DNA from: an uncultured Pseudomonadota bacterium
GTDB lineage: Bacteria > Pseudomonadota > Gammaproteobacteria > Methylococcales > Methylomonadaceae
NCBI GenBank assembly: GCA_903834465.1
Contig: CAILJB010000046.1
Coordinates: 1 to 64,000 of the forward strand
Direction: 5' to 3'
DNA: 64,000 nt
The position numbers and the translations under genes were made by a program. The notes under the pieces are model-generated. The model searched no databases, was not told where the DNA came from, and saw only the letters and a program-made list of their open reading frames with translations. The stretch's first letter is position 1. Each line of letters starts with the position of its first letter. Below, piece by piece: positions 19,051 through 28,133 of this stretch.

Positions 19051-20748
19051 TTATGCCTCGGCTTGCAATTTATAGATGTGGCTACCAGTACGATAAGGAA
19101 CAAATCCTGCCGCCCGTGCCGCATTTTGTAAACCATCTTGAGGCCCTAACATTAAAAAACCATCTGGATGCAAGGAATTTGCAAAACACTGTAAAACTTT
19201 TTGTTGCGTTTGAGCATTCAGGTAAATCAATACATTGCGGCAGACAATCAACTCAAATTCGTTAAACACCCCGTCTTGCGTTAGTGAATGACAATGAAAC
19301 AAAATTCGTTCGCTTAACGTATCGATAATTTTAAAAAAACTACCGTAAGATTTTATGACAGTATCAAATTTAGCTTGCCCGCCGCTGGCTAAATAATTAG
19401 CGCGACTTATTTCAAGTTCTTCGATAGGAAAAAACTGCATTTTAGCCAGTTCTAATGAATAAGGATTTAAATCTGTGGCAAAAATACGACTATTTCTCAA
19501 TAAGCCTAATTCATTTAATAAAATCGCTAATGAATAAGGTTCTTCGCCGGTTGAGCAACCAGCAGACCAAACTTTAATCAAGGGAAAACTGGCTAAATAA
19601 GGAAAAATTTCTTCGCGTAATAATTGAAACTGCTCAGGGTGACGAAAAAAATTACTGACACTCACCGTTATTTCGGCAATTAAACGTTGAAATAGCTTTG
19701 GATTACTCAACACCAACCGTTGAAAATCACAAAAACTATTCACGCCAAAACTGGTCATCATCGTTTTAAAACGACGTTCTAAACTATCCGTTTGGTAGCC
19801 TAAAAAGTCATAACCGTAATCTACCTTGAGTGCTTGTAAAAACAGCTGTTGCAATACGCCGGCGGGTGTGGCGGTTTTACCAGCAATTGCCGCCGCTATC
19901 ACACTCGCAATCGATGCACAACTAAAACTGTGATCAAAATGACCAGCTTGACGAGCGTTATCTGGCAATACACACGCCTCTTGGCATTCTGCGCTATTTT
20001 CCAAAATGACACACGCGCCAGCAGCCTTGAGCGTTTCACAACCCTTAACGCCATCTTGTCCAAAACCACACAGCAAAACAGCGATTGCTTTATTACCATA
20101 CTCACCCGCTACCGATTCAAACAGGACATCAATAGATGGACGCGCAAATTGAATTTTGCGATCACGAGTTAAATACACTAATCCATGTGCGACACGCAAA
20201 TGATGCGCGGGTGGCGCGACGTAAATGGTTCCGAGTTCAACGGGCATTAGATTTTGTGGCATTACCACTTGATAATTGGTAACAACTTTGAGTAAATTAT
20301 CTAACAAATTGGTTTGGTCTTCGCACACATGTTGCGCTACAAAAATAGAGACATCGGCTTCTGGTAGACAATGGATGATATTGAGAATTTTATCTAAACT
20401 GTTTGCCGAACCTGCCAGCACTACAGCTTTACATTCGGGTAACGGCGAGAGTGACAATTGGCTGGTTACTTTGCGAAACGGTACGCCTAAGCGTGCTAAA
20501 GCATGAGCTAATAATTCTCGATAAACCACCACCTTAATTCCAACACCTGTACTCAACAGCTCACTAATAGCTTCTATAATTTTGCTAGGTAACAAATCAG
20601 CATCGTAAAAATCTAATTCCAACGGTGCAATCGATGAAACATCCGGTTTTAAAATGGTTAATAATTGTTCACATTCGCTAGGCAATTCTAACTGCCCTAG
20701 CACCGCGACTTTTCGCAGTTTTTCCGTATTTTGAATAGTGATGTTCAT
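19051..20748 (-). CDS. STAS-like / CheB methylesterase / CheR methyltransferase fusion
   Basis: 565 residues carrying both opposing chemotaxis-receptor modification enzymes. Residues about 1-95 look like a STAS-type alpha/beta domain. About 105-290 is a CheB catalytic domain without a receiver: Ser114 (A-G-S-A-N-S), His140 (A-Q-H-V) and Asp232 (G-F-G-Q-D-G) match the family triad. About 300-560 is a CheR: the basic N-terminal helix domain (L-E-R-R-F-K-T-M-M) and the SAM-binding [14 protein letters not shown], with C-R-N-V-L-I-Y later. CheB-CheR fusions usually carry PAS and kinase parts; here these are separate neighbouring genes. No receptor with methylation helices is in the window, so targets are unknown. 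Confidence 0.88.
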   Translation of the reverse strand: MNITIQNTEKLRKVAVLGQLELPSECEQLLTILKPDVSSIAPLELDFYDADLLPSKIIEAISELLSTGVGIKVVVYRELLAHALARLGVPFRKVTSQLSLSPLPECKAVVLAGSANSLDKILNIIHCLPEADVSIFVAQHVCEDQTNLLDNLLKVVTNYQVVMPQNLMPVELGTIYVAPPAHHLRVAHGLVYLTRDRKIQFARPSIDVLFESVAGEYGNKAIAVLLCGFGQDGVKGCETLKAAGACVILENSAECQEACVLPDNARQAGHFDHSFSCASIASVIAAAIAGKTATPAGVLQQLFLQALKVDYGYDFLGYQTDSLERRFKTMMTSFGVNSFCDFQRLVLSNPKLFQRLIAEITVSVSNFFRHPEQFQLLREEIFPYLASFPLIKVWSAGCSTGEEPYSLAILLNELGLLRNSRIFATDLNPYSLELAKMQFFPIEELEISRANYLASGGQAKFDTVIKSYGSFFKIIDTLSERILFHCHSLTQDGVFNEFELIVCRNVLIYLNAQTQQKVLQCFANSLHPDGFLMLGPQDGLQNAARAAGFVPYRTGSHIYKLQAEA

Positions 20749-20755
20749 CCGTTAC

Positions 20756-22255
20756 TCAATGTTTGCCAGCACACCAAACCACTGCCATGCTGATTAAAAC
20801 TTCGTAATCAACCGGTTTGGCTAAATAGTCATCTGCACCAAAAACTAACGCTTTTTCCCGATCTGGACTGAGGGCTTTGGCAGTCAAAGCCACGACCGGT
20901 ATTTTTGTCAATGCGGGATTAGCGCGTAAAGCGGTGAGCGTTTGATAGCCATCCATTTCCGGCATCATAATATCCATAAACACCATATCAACACTGTTTT
21001 TTTCTAAAAATTCTAACGCGCGATGTCCGTTTAATACACCGTCCACTTTTGCCCCTTCTTTTTCTAATGCGGCGGTAATCACAAATAAATTTCGGGCATC
21101 GTCATCGACGACCAAAATATGTCGTCCAAGTAATCGGACACTATTATTATGATTTTGCGAACTGAAGGGGGTTTTATTTTCTGAATTAAGCGAGGTTTTG
21201 GCTAAAAACCGTTCAATATTTTTTAATAACCGTTGTTCAGATTGCGGCGTTTTGATAATAATACTGTCTGAATACGGATACATTCGCGCTTCATCTTCAT
21301 CACTTAAGGCTTGCTGTCCAAAAAATACAAAGTTCATATTCGCGTTGATTTGTCGTAATTTTTTTGCAACACCTAAGGCTTGCGTCACTTCATGACTGTC
21401 TAAATCGATAATGGCTAGGCGACAAGGCTGTTCAGATAAAAGTGTTTCAAAATCATCCGTCACATTAGCTTTTAAGACCGTGATAAACTGTGAATCAACT
21501 AATTGCGTAATTTGTTCTGCGGTAATACCGCCATTTTCAATAACTAAAATCATTTGAGCCGCTGTTTGCCGAATAAATGCTAACAACTCCGCTTCTACCG
21601 CCCCAATTTGTTGAACATCAACCGGTTTTTGTAAATAGCCCAGTATGCCTTCTTGCATTAGAGCCGCGTTTTTTTCACGCCCCGATACAATATAAACGGG
21701 AATATCTGCTAATTCAGGTTGTGTTTTTATTTTGTGCAGCACTTCCGTTCCATCTATATCGGGCAGACCTAAATCCAACAAAATTCCTTTTGGTTGATAA
21801 TGCCGCGCCAGTTCTAAACCTTCTTTTCCAGTTATAGCTAACAAGGTTTTATAACCCAATTTACGATTGATTTCTAATAGAGCCTGACCGAATAACGGAT
21901 CATCATCGATCAATAAAATCACGGAGTCTTGCAAACTTAATTGTTCGCGGTCATCGCTTATTTCTAACTTATCAAGTGGTACTGGTGATGATAAACGTGG
22001 CTTGTTTTTAGGTGAATCGAAAGAAATGTCTGTCAATGTTTCGGGCAACAATAATGCAAACTCGCTGCCTTCCCCGACGGTACTTTCTAGTTCGATAATA
22101 CCACCTAATAATTTGGCAAAACGTAAGCTAATCGAAAGTCCCAAGCCGGTACCGCCATATTGGCGCGAAATAGAACCATCTGCTTGCTGGAACGCTTCAA
22201 AAATAACTTTACGTTTCTCTTCAGGGATGCCTATACCAGTATCTTTTACACTAAT
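20756..22255 (-). CDS. 3' part of frameshifted hybrid kinase: HATPase end and three receivers
   Basis: This frame continues the kinase encoded just upstream. It opens with I-S-V-K-D-T-G-I-G-I-P, the G1 box that the upstream frame lacks, then G-G-T-G-L-G-L-S-I-S and the end of the ATPase domain. Three receiver-like domains follow: one intact (L-L-I-D-D-D with acceptor in L-L-D-L-G-L-P), one degenerate (M-I-L-V-I-E-N-G, acceptor region I-I-D-L-D-S), and one intact (I-L-V-V-D-D-D, acceptor in F-M-D-I-M-M-P). The first ATG in this frame is at 22144 and cuts the ATPase domain, so an independent start there would give an inactive kinase fragment with working receivers. Confidence 0.85.
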   Translation of the reverse strand: MSVKDTGIGIPEEKRKVIFEAFQQADGSISRQYGGTGLGLSISLRFAKLLGGIIELESTVGEGSEFALLLPETLTDISFDSPKNKPRLSSPVPLDKLEISDDREQLSLQDSVILLIDDDPLFGQALLEINRKLGYKTLLAITGKEGLELARHYQPKGILLDLGLPDIDGTEVLHKIKTQPELADIPVYIVSGREKNAALMQEGILGYLQKPVDVQQIGAVEAELLAFIRQTAAQMILVIENGGITAEQITQLVDSQFITVLKANVTDDFETLLSEQPCRLAIIDLDSHEVTQALGVAKKLRQINANMNFVFFGQQALSDEDEARMYPYSDSIIIKTPQSEQRLLKNIERFLAKTSLNSENKTPFSSQNHNNSVRLLGRHILVVDDDARNLFVITAALEKEGAKVDGVLNGHRALEFLEKNSVDMVFMDIMMPEMDGYQTLTALRANPALTKIPVVALTAKALSPDREKALVFGADDYLAKPVDYEVLISMAVVWCAGKH

Positions 22256-24831
22256 TCGATAGGTAATTTACTATTTTCGCTACGACCTATAGACAAGCTA
22301 ATACCGCCCGTTTTTGTGAACTTTAACGCATTGGATAGTAAATTACGCACGATTTGTGACAATCGATTCAAGTCACTGACAAATTCGCCATTCAAATTAT
22401 CGTGTAATTCAAAAGTAAGATTTTTTTCTTTTGCACTGTGTTCAAATAATTCATGCAATTCAGACAAGAAAATTCTACTCGTAATTTTTTCAAGATGCAG
22501 TTCCATTTGTCCAGCTTCGATTTTCGACAAATCAAGTACATCGTTAATTAACCGCAGTAATTCTTGCCCTGCATTATAAATAATTTCAGATTGATGAACC
22601 TCGTCGTCACTGAGATGTTTTTCACTGTTACTCGCCATCATTTTTGATAGCAAAATAATGGAATTTAATGGCGTACGCAGTTCATGCGACATATTAGCGA
22701 GGAATTCTGATTTATACTGACTAGATAATTCAAGTTGTTTCGCTCGGTCATCGAGTTCATTTTGTGACTCAACTAAACGACGATTTTGTTGTTGCAATTG
22801 CTGTTGTGTCTCTTCCATTTGAGCATTCGTCTGTTGCAATTCCTCTGTTTGTTGCTGCAACTGCTGCTGTTGCTCTTCCATTTGAGCATTACTTTGTTGC
22901 AGTTCTTCGGATTGTTGTTGCAATTTTTGCTGCTGTTCTTCCATTTGAGCGTTAATTTCTTGCAAACGTTTACTTTGATCGCGGGCTTCTTTTTCTGCCG
23001 ATTCAGAAATAACCAATAATTCTTTAATGCGTTCACCTTGCTGAACAATATACAAAAAAGATGCGATAGTGTTATTTGCTTCTTGTAAAAATATCAGCCC
23101 CACTTCATCAAAATGCGTAAAACTCGCCAATTCGATAACGCCTAATAATGCGCCTTCACGCAACAATGGATAAGTGTAAGTATAAAGCGGCGTACTTGAA
23201 CTCGTACCAGTGACAATAGGTGGTTGGTCTGTATTCAGCGTCGTTAAAAAAATAGGTTTTCTTTCTCGCGCAACTTGACCGATTGCACCCTCCCCTATTT
23301 GAAAACGGCTGCCCACTTGATTGCGTTCGCTATACATATAGCTACCAAGCAATTCGAGCAACTTCGTATTCGCATTGTAACTGTAAAACACACCTCGTCC
23401 CGCAGACAAGTAACGCCCTAAAATACTAATTGATATATCCGCTAATTGCGCGGAATTCAAATCACCCGTTAAGGCTTTTGATAATTGTTCCAAGCCATCA
23501 CGCAACCAGTTTCGACTTTGGTTTTCTTGTTTAGCGGTTTGTAACAAACAAGTCATGTTGTTAATAGCTAAACCTAAACGATCTTGCTCTGATAACACCA
23601 TAATTGTACCGGAAAAATCGCCTTTACCAATCGCATCGGCTTGTTTTGCCAAACGTTCCATATTGGTTATTAGTATTTGCGTTGATTCGAGCATATCACT
23701 TAACTCATCGCGCCCAGAATACACAAACGTTTCTACTTTGACTTCACCACGCCCTAACGATTGCAACTGACGGGTCACAAATTCTAAAGGGCGCATTAAA
23801 TTTCCCAAAAAATAATGTGAACTAAAAAATACCAGAACAATTACAAACAAAAATAATCCAACAAATGCGTATTCAAAACTCAACAAGTCTTTTAGTGCGA
23901 AAGAAATGGGAACAACGCCAACTAACACCCAATAATTTTCATCGTTGTTTAATGCTGGATAAATAGCTTGATAGGAAATAATGTTGTTAGCGTCAGTAAT
24001 AACCCCTTTTTTGTTTTGTTTTATTTGAGGCAGTAAGGTTGGAAAGTCTTGCTCAAAATTAGCACGATGCCCTAATAATGAACCAAAAGTCTTTTCTGAA
24101 TCGGGGTGAAATAAATAATCGCCATTGGATGCAATCAAATAAAATACGCGCTCTTGTTGATTATTGTTGGCATCACGAATGTATTTAAAAAAAGATTCGG
24201 CAAGAACGTTGATGACTACGACCCCATATCTCACTTTATTATCCCCTATCAATGGCGTAGCCAGACGCACTACGGGCAAGTGAGGTGTCTCGATTTTCCC
24301 TTTCTCCGTGTTTAAATCTAACGATGAGACAAATACTTGTCCTTTCGGTAACAACATGGTTTGTGAAAAAAAATCCCTCTGACTTTCATCTTCTAGTTCG
24401 TTATCAGAACTTATCTGAGTAAGATTCGTTTCAAGATTGCGACGTATTTTAATATGCTCACGACCGTCAATATCGATAATCCGAATTTTAAAATCATTCG
24501 CGTAGGAAACAACAAAACCACGCAGGGTGTCAGCAACAATTTGATGATATTGGCGCTGTTTGTCTTCTTCGCCAATGTCTATCCAATAAGCATGTCTTTG
24601 TACCGCATAACTATTGGCAATAAAATTTAAATCGCTATGAGAAAGGTGTAAAACGTCTTCAATATGTACACTAACTTCACTGGTATAGCCTTTTGCAAGA
24701 TCTAATGCCGCTTTCATATAGGCATTTTTGGCATTTTCATAGCCATACCATCCCACTATGAGCATCGCACCTAACGAAACGGCATAAAACAGCATCGCAA
24801 ATTTAGCTTTTAATCTAACCAATTTAAACAT
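22246..24831 (-). CDS. 5' part of frameshifted hybrid kinase: sensor, GAF, coiled coil, HisKA, half ATPase
   Basis: 861 residues ending early inside the ATPase domain. A membrane helix (about 12-30), a large periplasmic dCache-like region, a second helix (about 318-338) and a HAMP region lead into a GAF domain (about 450-590). A Gln/Glu-rich coiled coil follows (about 605-690; repeats of M-E-E-Q-Q-Q-x-L-Q-Q-Q), then HisKA with His716 (S-H-E-L-R-T-P-L-N) and the ATPase N box. The frame then stops after L-P-I-E-L-V; adding one A in GAATT at 22253-22257 restores ...L-P-I-E-I-S-V-K-D-T-G-I-G. The rejoined protein would be about 1358 residues. It lies 10 bases after the helical-repeat gene. Confidence 0.88.
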   Translation of the reverse strand: MFKLVRLKAKFAMLFYAVSLGAMLIVGWYGYENAKNAYMKAALDLAKGYTSEVSVHIEDVLHLSHSDLNFIANSYAVQRHAYWIDIGEEDKQRQYHQIVADTLRGFVVSYANDFKIRIIDIDGREHIKIRRNLETNLTQISSDNELEDESQRDFFSQTMLLPKGQVFVSSLDLNTEKGKIETPHLPVVRLATPLIGDNKVRYGVVVINVLAESFFKYIRDANNNQQERVFYLIASNGDYLFHPDSEKTFGSLLGHRANFEQDFPTLLPQIKQNKKGVITDANNIISYQAIYPALNNDENYWVLVGVVPISFALKDLLSFEYAFVGLFLFVIVLVFFSSHYFLGNLMRPLEFVTRQLQSLGRGEVKVETFVYSGRDELSDMLESTQILITNMERLAKQADAIGKGDFSGTIMVLSEQDRLGLAINNMTCLLQTAKQENQSRNWLRDGLEQLSKALTGDLNSAQLADISISILGRYLSAGRGVFYSYNANTKLLELLGSYMYSERNQVGSRFQIGEGAIGQVARERKPIFLTTLNTDQPPIVTGTSSSTPLYTYTYPLLREGALLGVIELASFTHFDEVGLIFLQEANNTIASFLYIVQQGERIKELLVISESAEKEARDQSKRLQEINAQMEEQQQKLQQQSEELQQSNAQMEEQQQQLQQQTEELQQTNAQMEETQQQLQQQNRRLVESQNELDDRAKQLELSSQYKSEFLANMSHELRTPLNSIILLSKMMASNSEKHLSDDEVHQSEIIYNAGQELLRLINDVLDLSKIEAGQMELHLEKITSRIFLSELHELFEHSAKEKNLTFELHDNLNGEFVSDLNRLSQIVRNLLSNALKFTKTGGISLSIGRSENSKLPIELV
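22250..22262 (-). other. one-base frameshift site in hybrid kinase gene
   Basis: On the minus strand the sequence reads CCT ATC GAA TTA GTG TAA. Both flanking frames encode conserved, contiguous kinase sequence (N box in one, G1/F/G2 boxes and receivers in the other) and meet exactly here. One missing base (GAAATT to GAATT) explains the break. No classic slippery heptamer for programmed -1 shifting is seen directly at the site. Confidence 0.85.
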
Positions 24832-24841
24832 TACAGATCTC

Positions 24842-25747
24842 TCATAAATGTTGAATCAATACAAGTTTGTTTGTAACGTAACCTAGAAGTTGTAGCACAT
24901 CAGCGGGCGTTTTATTTTCATAGTGATTTGCAGGGACGGTAACAACATGTCTTAGTCCAATTTGGTATTTGAGTGGTTGCAGCTCTGCTAACGTTAAGCA
25001 AATCATATTAAAAACATCGTATGCTGTAATTTGCTCGGTTTTACGAAAAGCTGACAAATCTGCAATGTCTAATCCCGCTAACTTTTTTAATCGTTGTAAT
25101 TGTTCTAGGACTAAAAATATTTGCGTTAAAGAATTGGCTGGAATGGCGGTGACATTTTTTTCTGGTGGGATAGCATCATCAAATAGACCTAAGTGCCGTA
25201 ATATTACATCGACTTCTTCATTCAAACGCATAGCCTGACCAAAAGCATAAGACGCATCAAAATCTGCACCGGTCAGCGCATCCCACTCTGCTTCAATTTG
25301 TGATAGTTTGTTGAACACATCCAAGGGGACTTTACCTTCAACCGGTAAAGCGGCTCCCGCTTCACCACTAATCCCCAGTAGCATACGAATAATACGGATT
25401 TCAACTAAAATTCGCTGTGTCTGCGCCCAAGTATATCGTGGATCCATGTCTTTCACAGGTTCTATTTCAACAGGAGTTAGCGCATCCAATTGATGTTTAC
25501 GCCGAAACGCGACCAATTTTTTTTGTAACATGTAACATTTCTGCCAAACATGACGTGGCATTATATTAGCGTTCACTTCTGCAACAGCAATTGGCTGTTT
25601 AGCATAATTAAAATGGTGCTTTACTAATTCGGTTTCTTTTTCAATGAGTAACACCTGACCATAGACTTCAGAAGGTGTAATCGTGGCTTCTGCCTGCACA
25701 TTTAAAAATCCTAAACATAACACCGCGAATAAGAGCAACTGTGGCAT
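24842..25747 (-). CDS. secreted helical-repeat protein of the signalling island
   Basis: 301 residues with a signal peptide (M-P-Q-L-L-L-F-A-V-L-C-L-G-F ending near Q-A-E). Not recognised by family. The mature part is built of about six or seven copies of a 30-45-residue helical unit with the pattern P-x-D-V-(F/W/Y)-x-x-(hydrophobic)-x-x-(I/L)-x-x-E-(L/V)-x-x-(L/I), for example at T-P-S-E-V-Y, V-P-L-D-V-F, D-A-S-Y-A-F, I-T-A-Y-D-V-F and T-P-A-D-V-L. It is the first gene of the island, 10 bases before the large sensor kinase, so it may be a periplasmic partner presenting a ligand to the Cache-domain kinases. That role is inference. Confidence 0.6.
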   Translation of the reverse strand: MPQLLLFAVLCLGFLNVQAEATITPSEVYGQVLLIEKETELVKHHFNYAKQPIAVAEVNANIMPRHVWQKCYMLQKKLVAFRRKHQLDALTPVEIEPVKDMDPRYTWAQTQRILVEIRIIRMLLGISGEAGAALPVEGKVPLDVFNKLSQIEAEWDALTGADFDASYAFGQAMRLNEEVDVILRHLGLFDDAIPPEKNVTAIPANSLTQIFLVLEQLQRLKKLAGLDIADLSAFRKTEQITAYDVFNMICLTLAELQPLKYQIGLRHVVTVPANHYENKTPADVLQLLGYVTNKLVLIQHL

Positions 25748-25785
25748 TGTTTATTTTCCTGTTTGAAAATTCACATTTTCGACAT

Positions 25786-25809
25786 ATTCACACCGTGAAT
25801 ATAGGTGTG
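25786..25809. promoter_or_regulatory. overlapping inverted repeats between divergent operons
   Basis: ATTCAC-ACC-GTGAAT (25786-25800) is a perfect 6-bp dyad, overlapped by CACACC-N9-GGTGTG (25789-25809). It sits between the signalling island (reading left) and the phosphorylase gene (reading right), 13 bases before a TATACT hexamer at 25822-25827 that could be the -10 element of the rightward promoter. Possible operator; the binding protein is unknown. Confidence 0.4.
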
Positions 25810-25908
25810 TCAATTATTCGTTATACTATTCTCAACGTGCGTGTCGAGGCATCCTGTGCTAATTTAGTTCACGTCTTTATAATTTCGTATTTTTCAACAG
25901 GAAACAAC

Positions 25909-26649
25909 ATGACCACTTTAGCCATTATTGGCGGCACAGGTTTAAGTCAACTCGCCGCGTTAAATATTACACGCCACGAAACAGTCAACACACCTTACGG
26001 TAATCCATCAGCAGATTTTATAATCGGCGAAATTCAAAACAAACGTGTGATTTTCCTTGCTCGCCACGGCAATCCACACGCTATTCCACCGCATAAAATT
26101 AACTATCGCGCGAATATATGGGCGTTAAAACACTTAGGTGTAAAAGATATTATTGCTGTTGCCGCAGTGGGAGGAATTACAACAAAAATGACACCGGCAC
26201 ATCTTGCTATTCCCGATCAAATTATTGATTACACTTATTCACGCGAACATACATTTTTCGACGGCAATGATGGGAACGTTATACATATTGATTTTACCTA
26301 TCCATACAGCCAGAAATTACGCGCAGGGTTAATTACGGCTGCCGCATCCGTGAATTTACAAGTTAGCCCGATTGCGACTTATGGTTGCACGCAAGGGCCG
26401 CGTTTAGAAACAGCGGCTGAAATTGCGCGAATGGAACGTGACGGCTGTGATATTGTCGGCATGACCGGTATGCCCGAAGCGACTTTAGCTAAGGAATTAG
26501 GGATGGATTACGCTGCATTAGCGGTTATGGCTAATTGGGGGGCTGGCAAAACGGATGGTGAAATCACGATGGCAGAAATTGAAGAAAACTTGCATCACGG
26601 CATGGCGAACGCCGCCGTTTTGTTACAAACCTTTGTGGCGGCATATTAA
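25909..26649 (+). CDS. S-methyl-5'-thioinosine phosphorylase-like (MTA phosphorylase family)
   Basis: 246 residues from the ATG at 25909, which has AGGAAA upstream; the frame is open 56 codons further but those residues do not belong to the family. It is a purine nucleoside phosphorylase-fold enzyme that uses phosphate to split a methylthio-nucleoside. Visible motifs: G-G-T-G-L at the N-terminus, A-R-H-G (phosphate binding), Q-G-P-R-L-E-T, and the D-I-V-G-M-T-G-M-P-E-A substrate loop. The length near 245 and the A-A-V-G-G-I segment in place of the S-A-C/T-G of MTA phosphorylases favour the methylthioinosine enzyme known from Pseudomonas. It recycles the by-product of polyamine or homoserine-lactone synthesis. 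Confidence 0.85.
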   Translation: MTTLAIIGGTGLSQLAALNITRHETVNTPYGNPSADFIIGEIQNKRVIFLARHGNPHAIPPHKINYRANIWALKHLGVKDIIAVAAVGGITTKMTPAHLAIPDQIIDYTYSREHTFFDGNDGNVIHIDFTYPYSQKLRAGLITAAASVNLQVSPIATYGCTQGPRLETAAEIARMERDGCDIVGMTGMPEATLAKELGMDYAALAVMANWGAGKTDGEITMAEIEENLHHGMANAAVLLQTFVAAY

Positions 26650-26652
26650 AAA

Positions 26653-27468
26653 ATGTCCAACATCTTTGCTTATGCCGACATCGCGTTACATCAAAGTAGT
26701 TGTGCCGAACTGTTAACATTAACACATGAAGCCCAGCAACTTGCCACGCGAGATAAATTGGATTTTGCATCATTAAACGCAGTACGACCAATCGAAGATG
26801 TACGTTTTCCAGAACGTCCCGTTTTATTACCACCGCGCGAAATGCCTAAACGAAAATTCTCTACGCCAACAGGTTTAGCTGCATTTTTTCATGCGATTGC
26901 TCACGTTGAATTTGTAGCAATTTATTTGGCGTGGGATATTTTGTATCGTTTTCGTGGCATGCCTGAAGATTTTTATCGAGATTGGTTACGGGTTGCCGAC
27001 GAGGAAGCCCAGCATTTTGAGATATTACGTTCAAAATTACAGACGTTTAATGTCGATTATGGCAATTTACCCGCGCACAGCGGTTTGTGGGATTTAGCCC
27101 AATATACTGCGCCAGATTTATTGATTCGATTAGCGTTAGTACCTCGAAATATGGAAGCGCACGGTTTAGATGTTACACCACCTCTTATTGAAAAATTTAA
27201 ACAACTTGGCGATGACAGTGCTGTGGCAATTCTAACGCGAATTTTGAACGATGAAGTTGGTCACGTTGCATTAGGGTCAAAATGGTTTAAATGGATGTGT
27301 GAACAACATGGTCTTGACCATGAAAGTAAATATCAAAAGCTGTTGCTCGATTATCACGCCGAAAAAGGCGGTACATTAAAAGGGGATTTTAATCGTGCAT
27401 TGCGCCTTGCTGCGGGATTTTCTGAAGCTGAAATAAACTGGCTAGCAACGCATAATCATAAAAAATAA
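26653..27468 (+). CDS. ferritin-like DUF455 family protein
   Basis: 271 residues, four bases after the phosphorylase gene. A ferritin-like four-helix bundle is suggested by carboxylate/histidine motifs in sequence: H-A-I-A-H-V-E near residue 80, D-E-E-A-Q-H-F near 116, N-M-E-A-H-G near 168 and N-D-E-V-G-H-V-A near 200. These are the expected ligands for a di-iron centre as in MiaE-like and other DUF455 proteins. The reaction is unknown; an oxygenase or oxidase acting on a small substrate or tRNA is possible. The pairing with nucleoside salvage is only positional. Confidence 0.82.
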   Translation: MSNIFAYADIALHQSSCAELLTLTHEAQQLATRDKLDFASLNAVRPIEDVRFPERPVLLPPREMPKRKFSTPTGLAAFFHAIAHVEFVAIYLAWDILYRFRGMPEDFYRDWLRVADEEAQHFEILRSKLQTFNVDYGNLPAHSGLWDLAQYTAPDLLIRLALVPRNMEAHGLDVTPPLIEKFKQLGDDSAVAILTRILNDEVGHVALGSKWFKWMCEQHGLDHESKYQKLLLDYHAEKGGTLKGDFNRALRLAAGFSEAEINWLATHNHKK

Positions 27469-27498
27469 CATTTTTAAATCTGCAGCGTAGATGATGTT

Positions 27499-27507
27499 TG
27501 TTATAAT
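27499..27507 (+). promoter_or_regulatory. extended -10 promoter
   Basis: TGTTATAAT matches the extended -10 consensus (TG-n-TATAAT) exactly, about 74 bases before the ATG of the CheZ-like gene. A -35 element is not obvious, which is usual for extended -10 promoters. The start would produce a leader of about 65 bases with no strong Shine-Dalgarno sequence. Confidence 0.5.
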
Positions 27508-27580
27508 GCGCGGACATTGACGGTTCATAAAAATAATATTAAACGCCGTCTGATTTTACTTTTTTATTTCGGTACGTCGC

Positions 27581-28126
27581 ATGACTCAAAATTCTAGCTC
27601 TTTTATGCCCGACCTCGACTGGACGCAAGTCCGCGAAACTGCAAAATTACTTAATTTGTCGGCTGGGCAAGTCGAGGATATGCTTAATACCGCTGATATT
27701 TCGGTAAATACGCTGACAGAGTCGTTTACGTCTATCGTTGAACACATGCAAACTATTTACAATCATCTTCTGGACTTGGAAGATACGCCAAATCGTGAAG
27801 AAGCGTTAAAATGTTGTACTGAAACAAGCGATCGAATTCAAGATTCTATAGTCGCATTTCAGTTTTATGATCGATTGCAACAGTGTTTGCAACATGTCAC
27901 ATCCAACTTAAAAGGTTTGTCCTCATTAGTTGAGACACCTGAACGGTTATATAACCCATTCGAGTGGCATAAATTTCAAATGGAGATTCGTTCGCGCTAC
28001 ACGATGGAATCTGAAAAAATTATGTTTGACGCTATCTTGCAGGGCAAATCAATTGAAGAGGCGTTAGCCATTAAAGAAGCAAAAGAAGCAGAGCAATCCG
28101 ATGACGATGATATTGAATTATTTTGA
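27581..28126 (+). CDS. candidate CheZ-like phosphatase
   Basis: 181 residues, predicted all-helical, cytoplasmic. Near residue 90 it reads Q-D-S-I-V-A-F-Q-F-Y-D-R-L-Q-Q; Asp97 and Gln101 have the spacing of the CheZ catalytic pair (D-x-x-x-Q in F-Q-D-L-T-G-Q). The C-terminus E-Q-S-D-D-D-D-I-E-L-F resembles the acidic CheY-docking peptide at the end of CheZ. Overall length is shorter than CheZ (about 214). It would remove phosphate from a receiver protein, many of which are encoded nearby. The assignment rests on these two motifs only; another helical-bundle protein is possible. Confidence 0.45.
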   Translation: MTQNSSSFMPDLDWTQVRETAKLLNLSAGQVEDMLNTADISVNTLTESFTSIVEHMQTIYNHLLDLEDTPNREEALKCCTETSDRIQDSIVAFQFYDRLQQCLQHVTSNLKGLSSLVETPERLYNPFEWHKFQMEIRSRYTMESEKIMFDAILQGKSIEEALAIKEAKEAEQSDDDDIELF

Positions 28127-28133
28127 TGTTGGG

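Noticed and set aside
22764-23048. Small frames opposite and beside the Gln-rich coiled coil (Leu- or Asn/Lys-rich)
   Set aside because: They are frame-shifted readings of the CAA/CAG-rich repeat and have no independent coding signs.
25741-25908. 56-codon N-terminal extension of the phosphorylase
   Set aside because: It runs through the divergent promoter region; the family begins at M-T-T-L-A-I-I-G-G and that ATG has an AGGAAA ribosome site.
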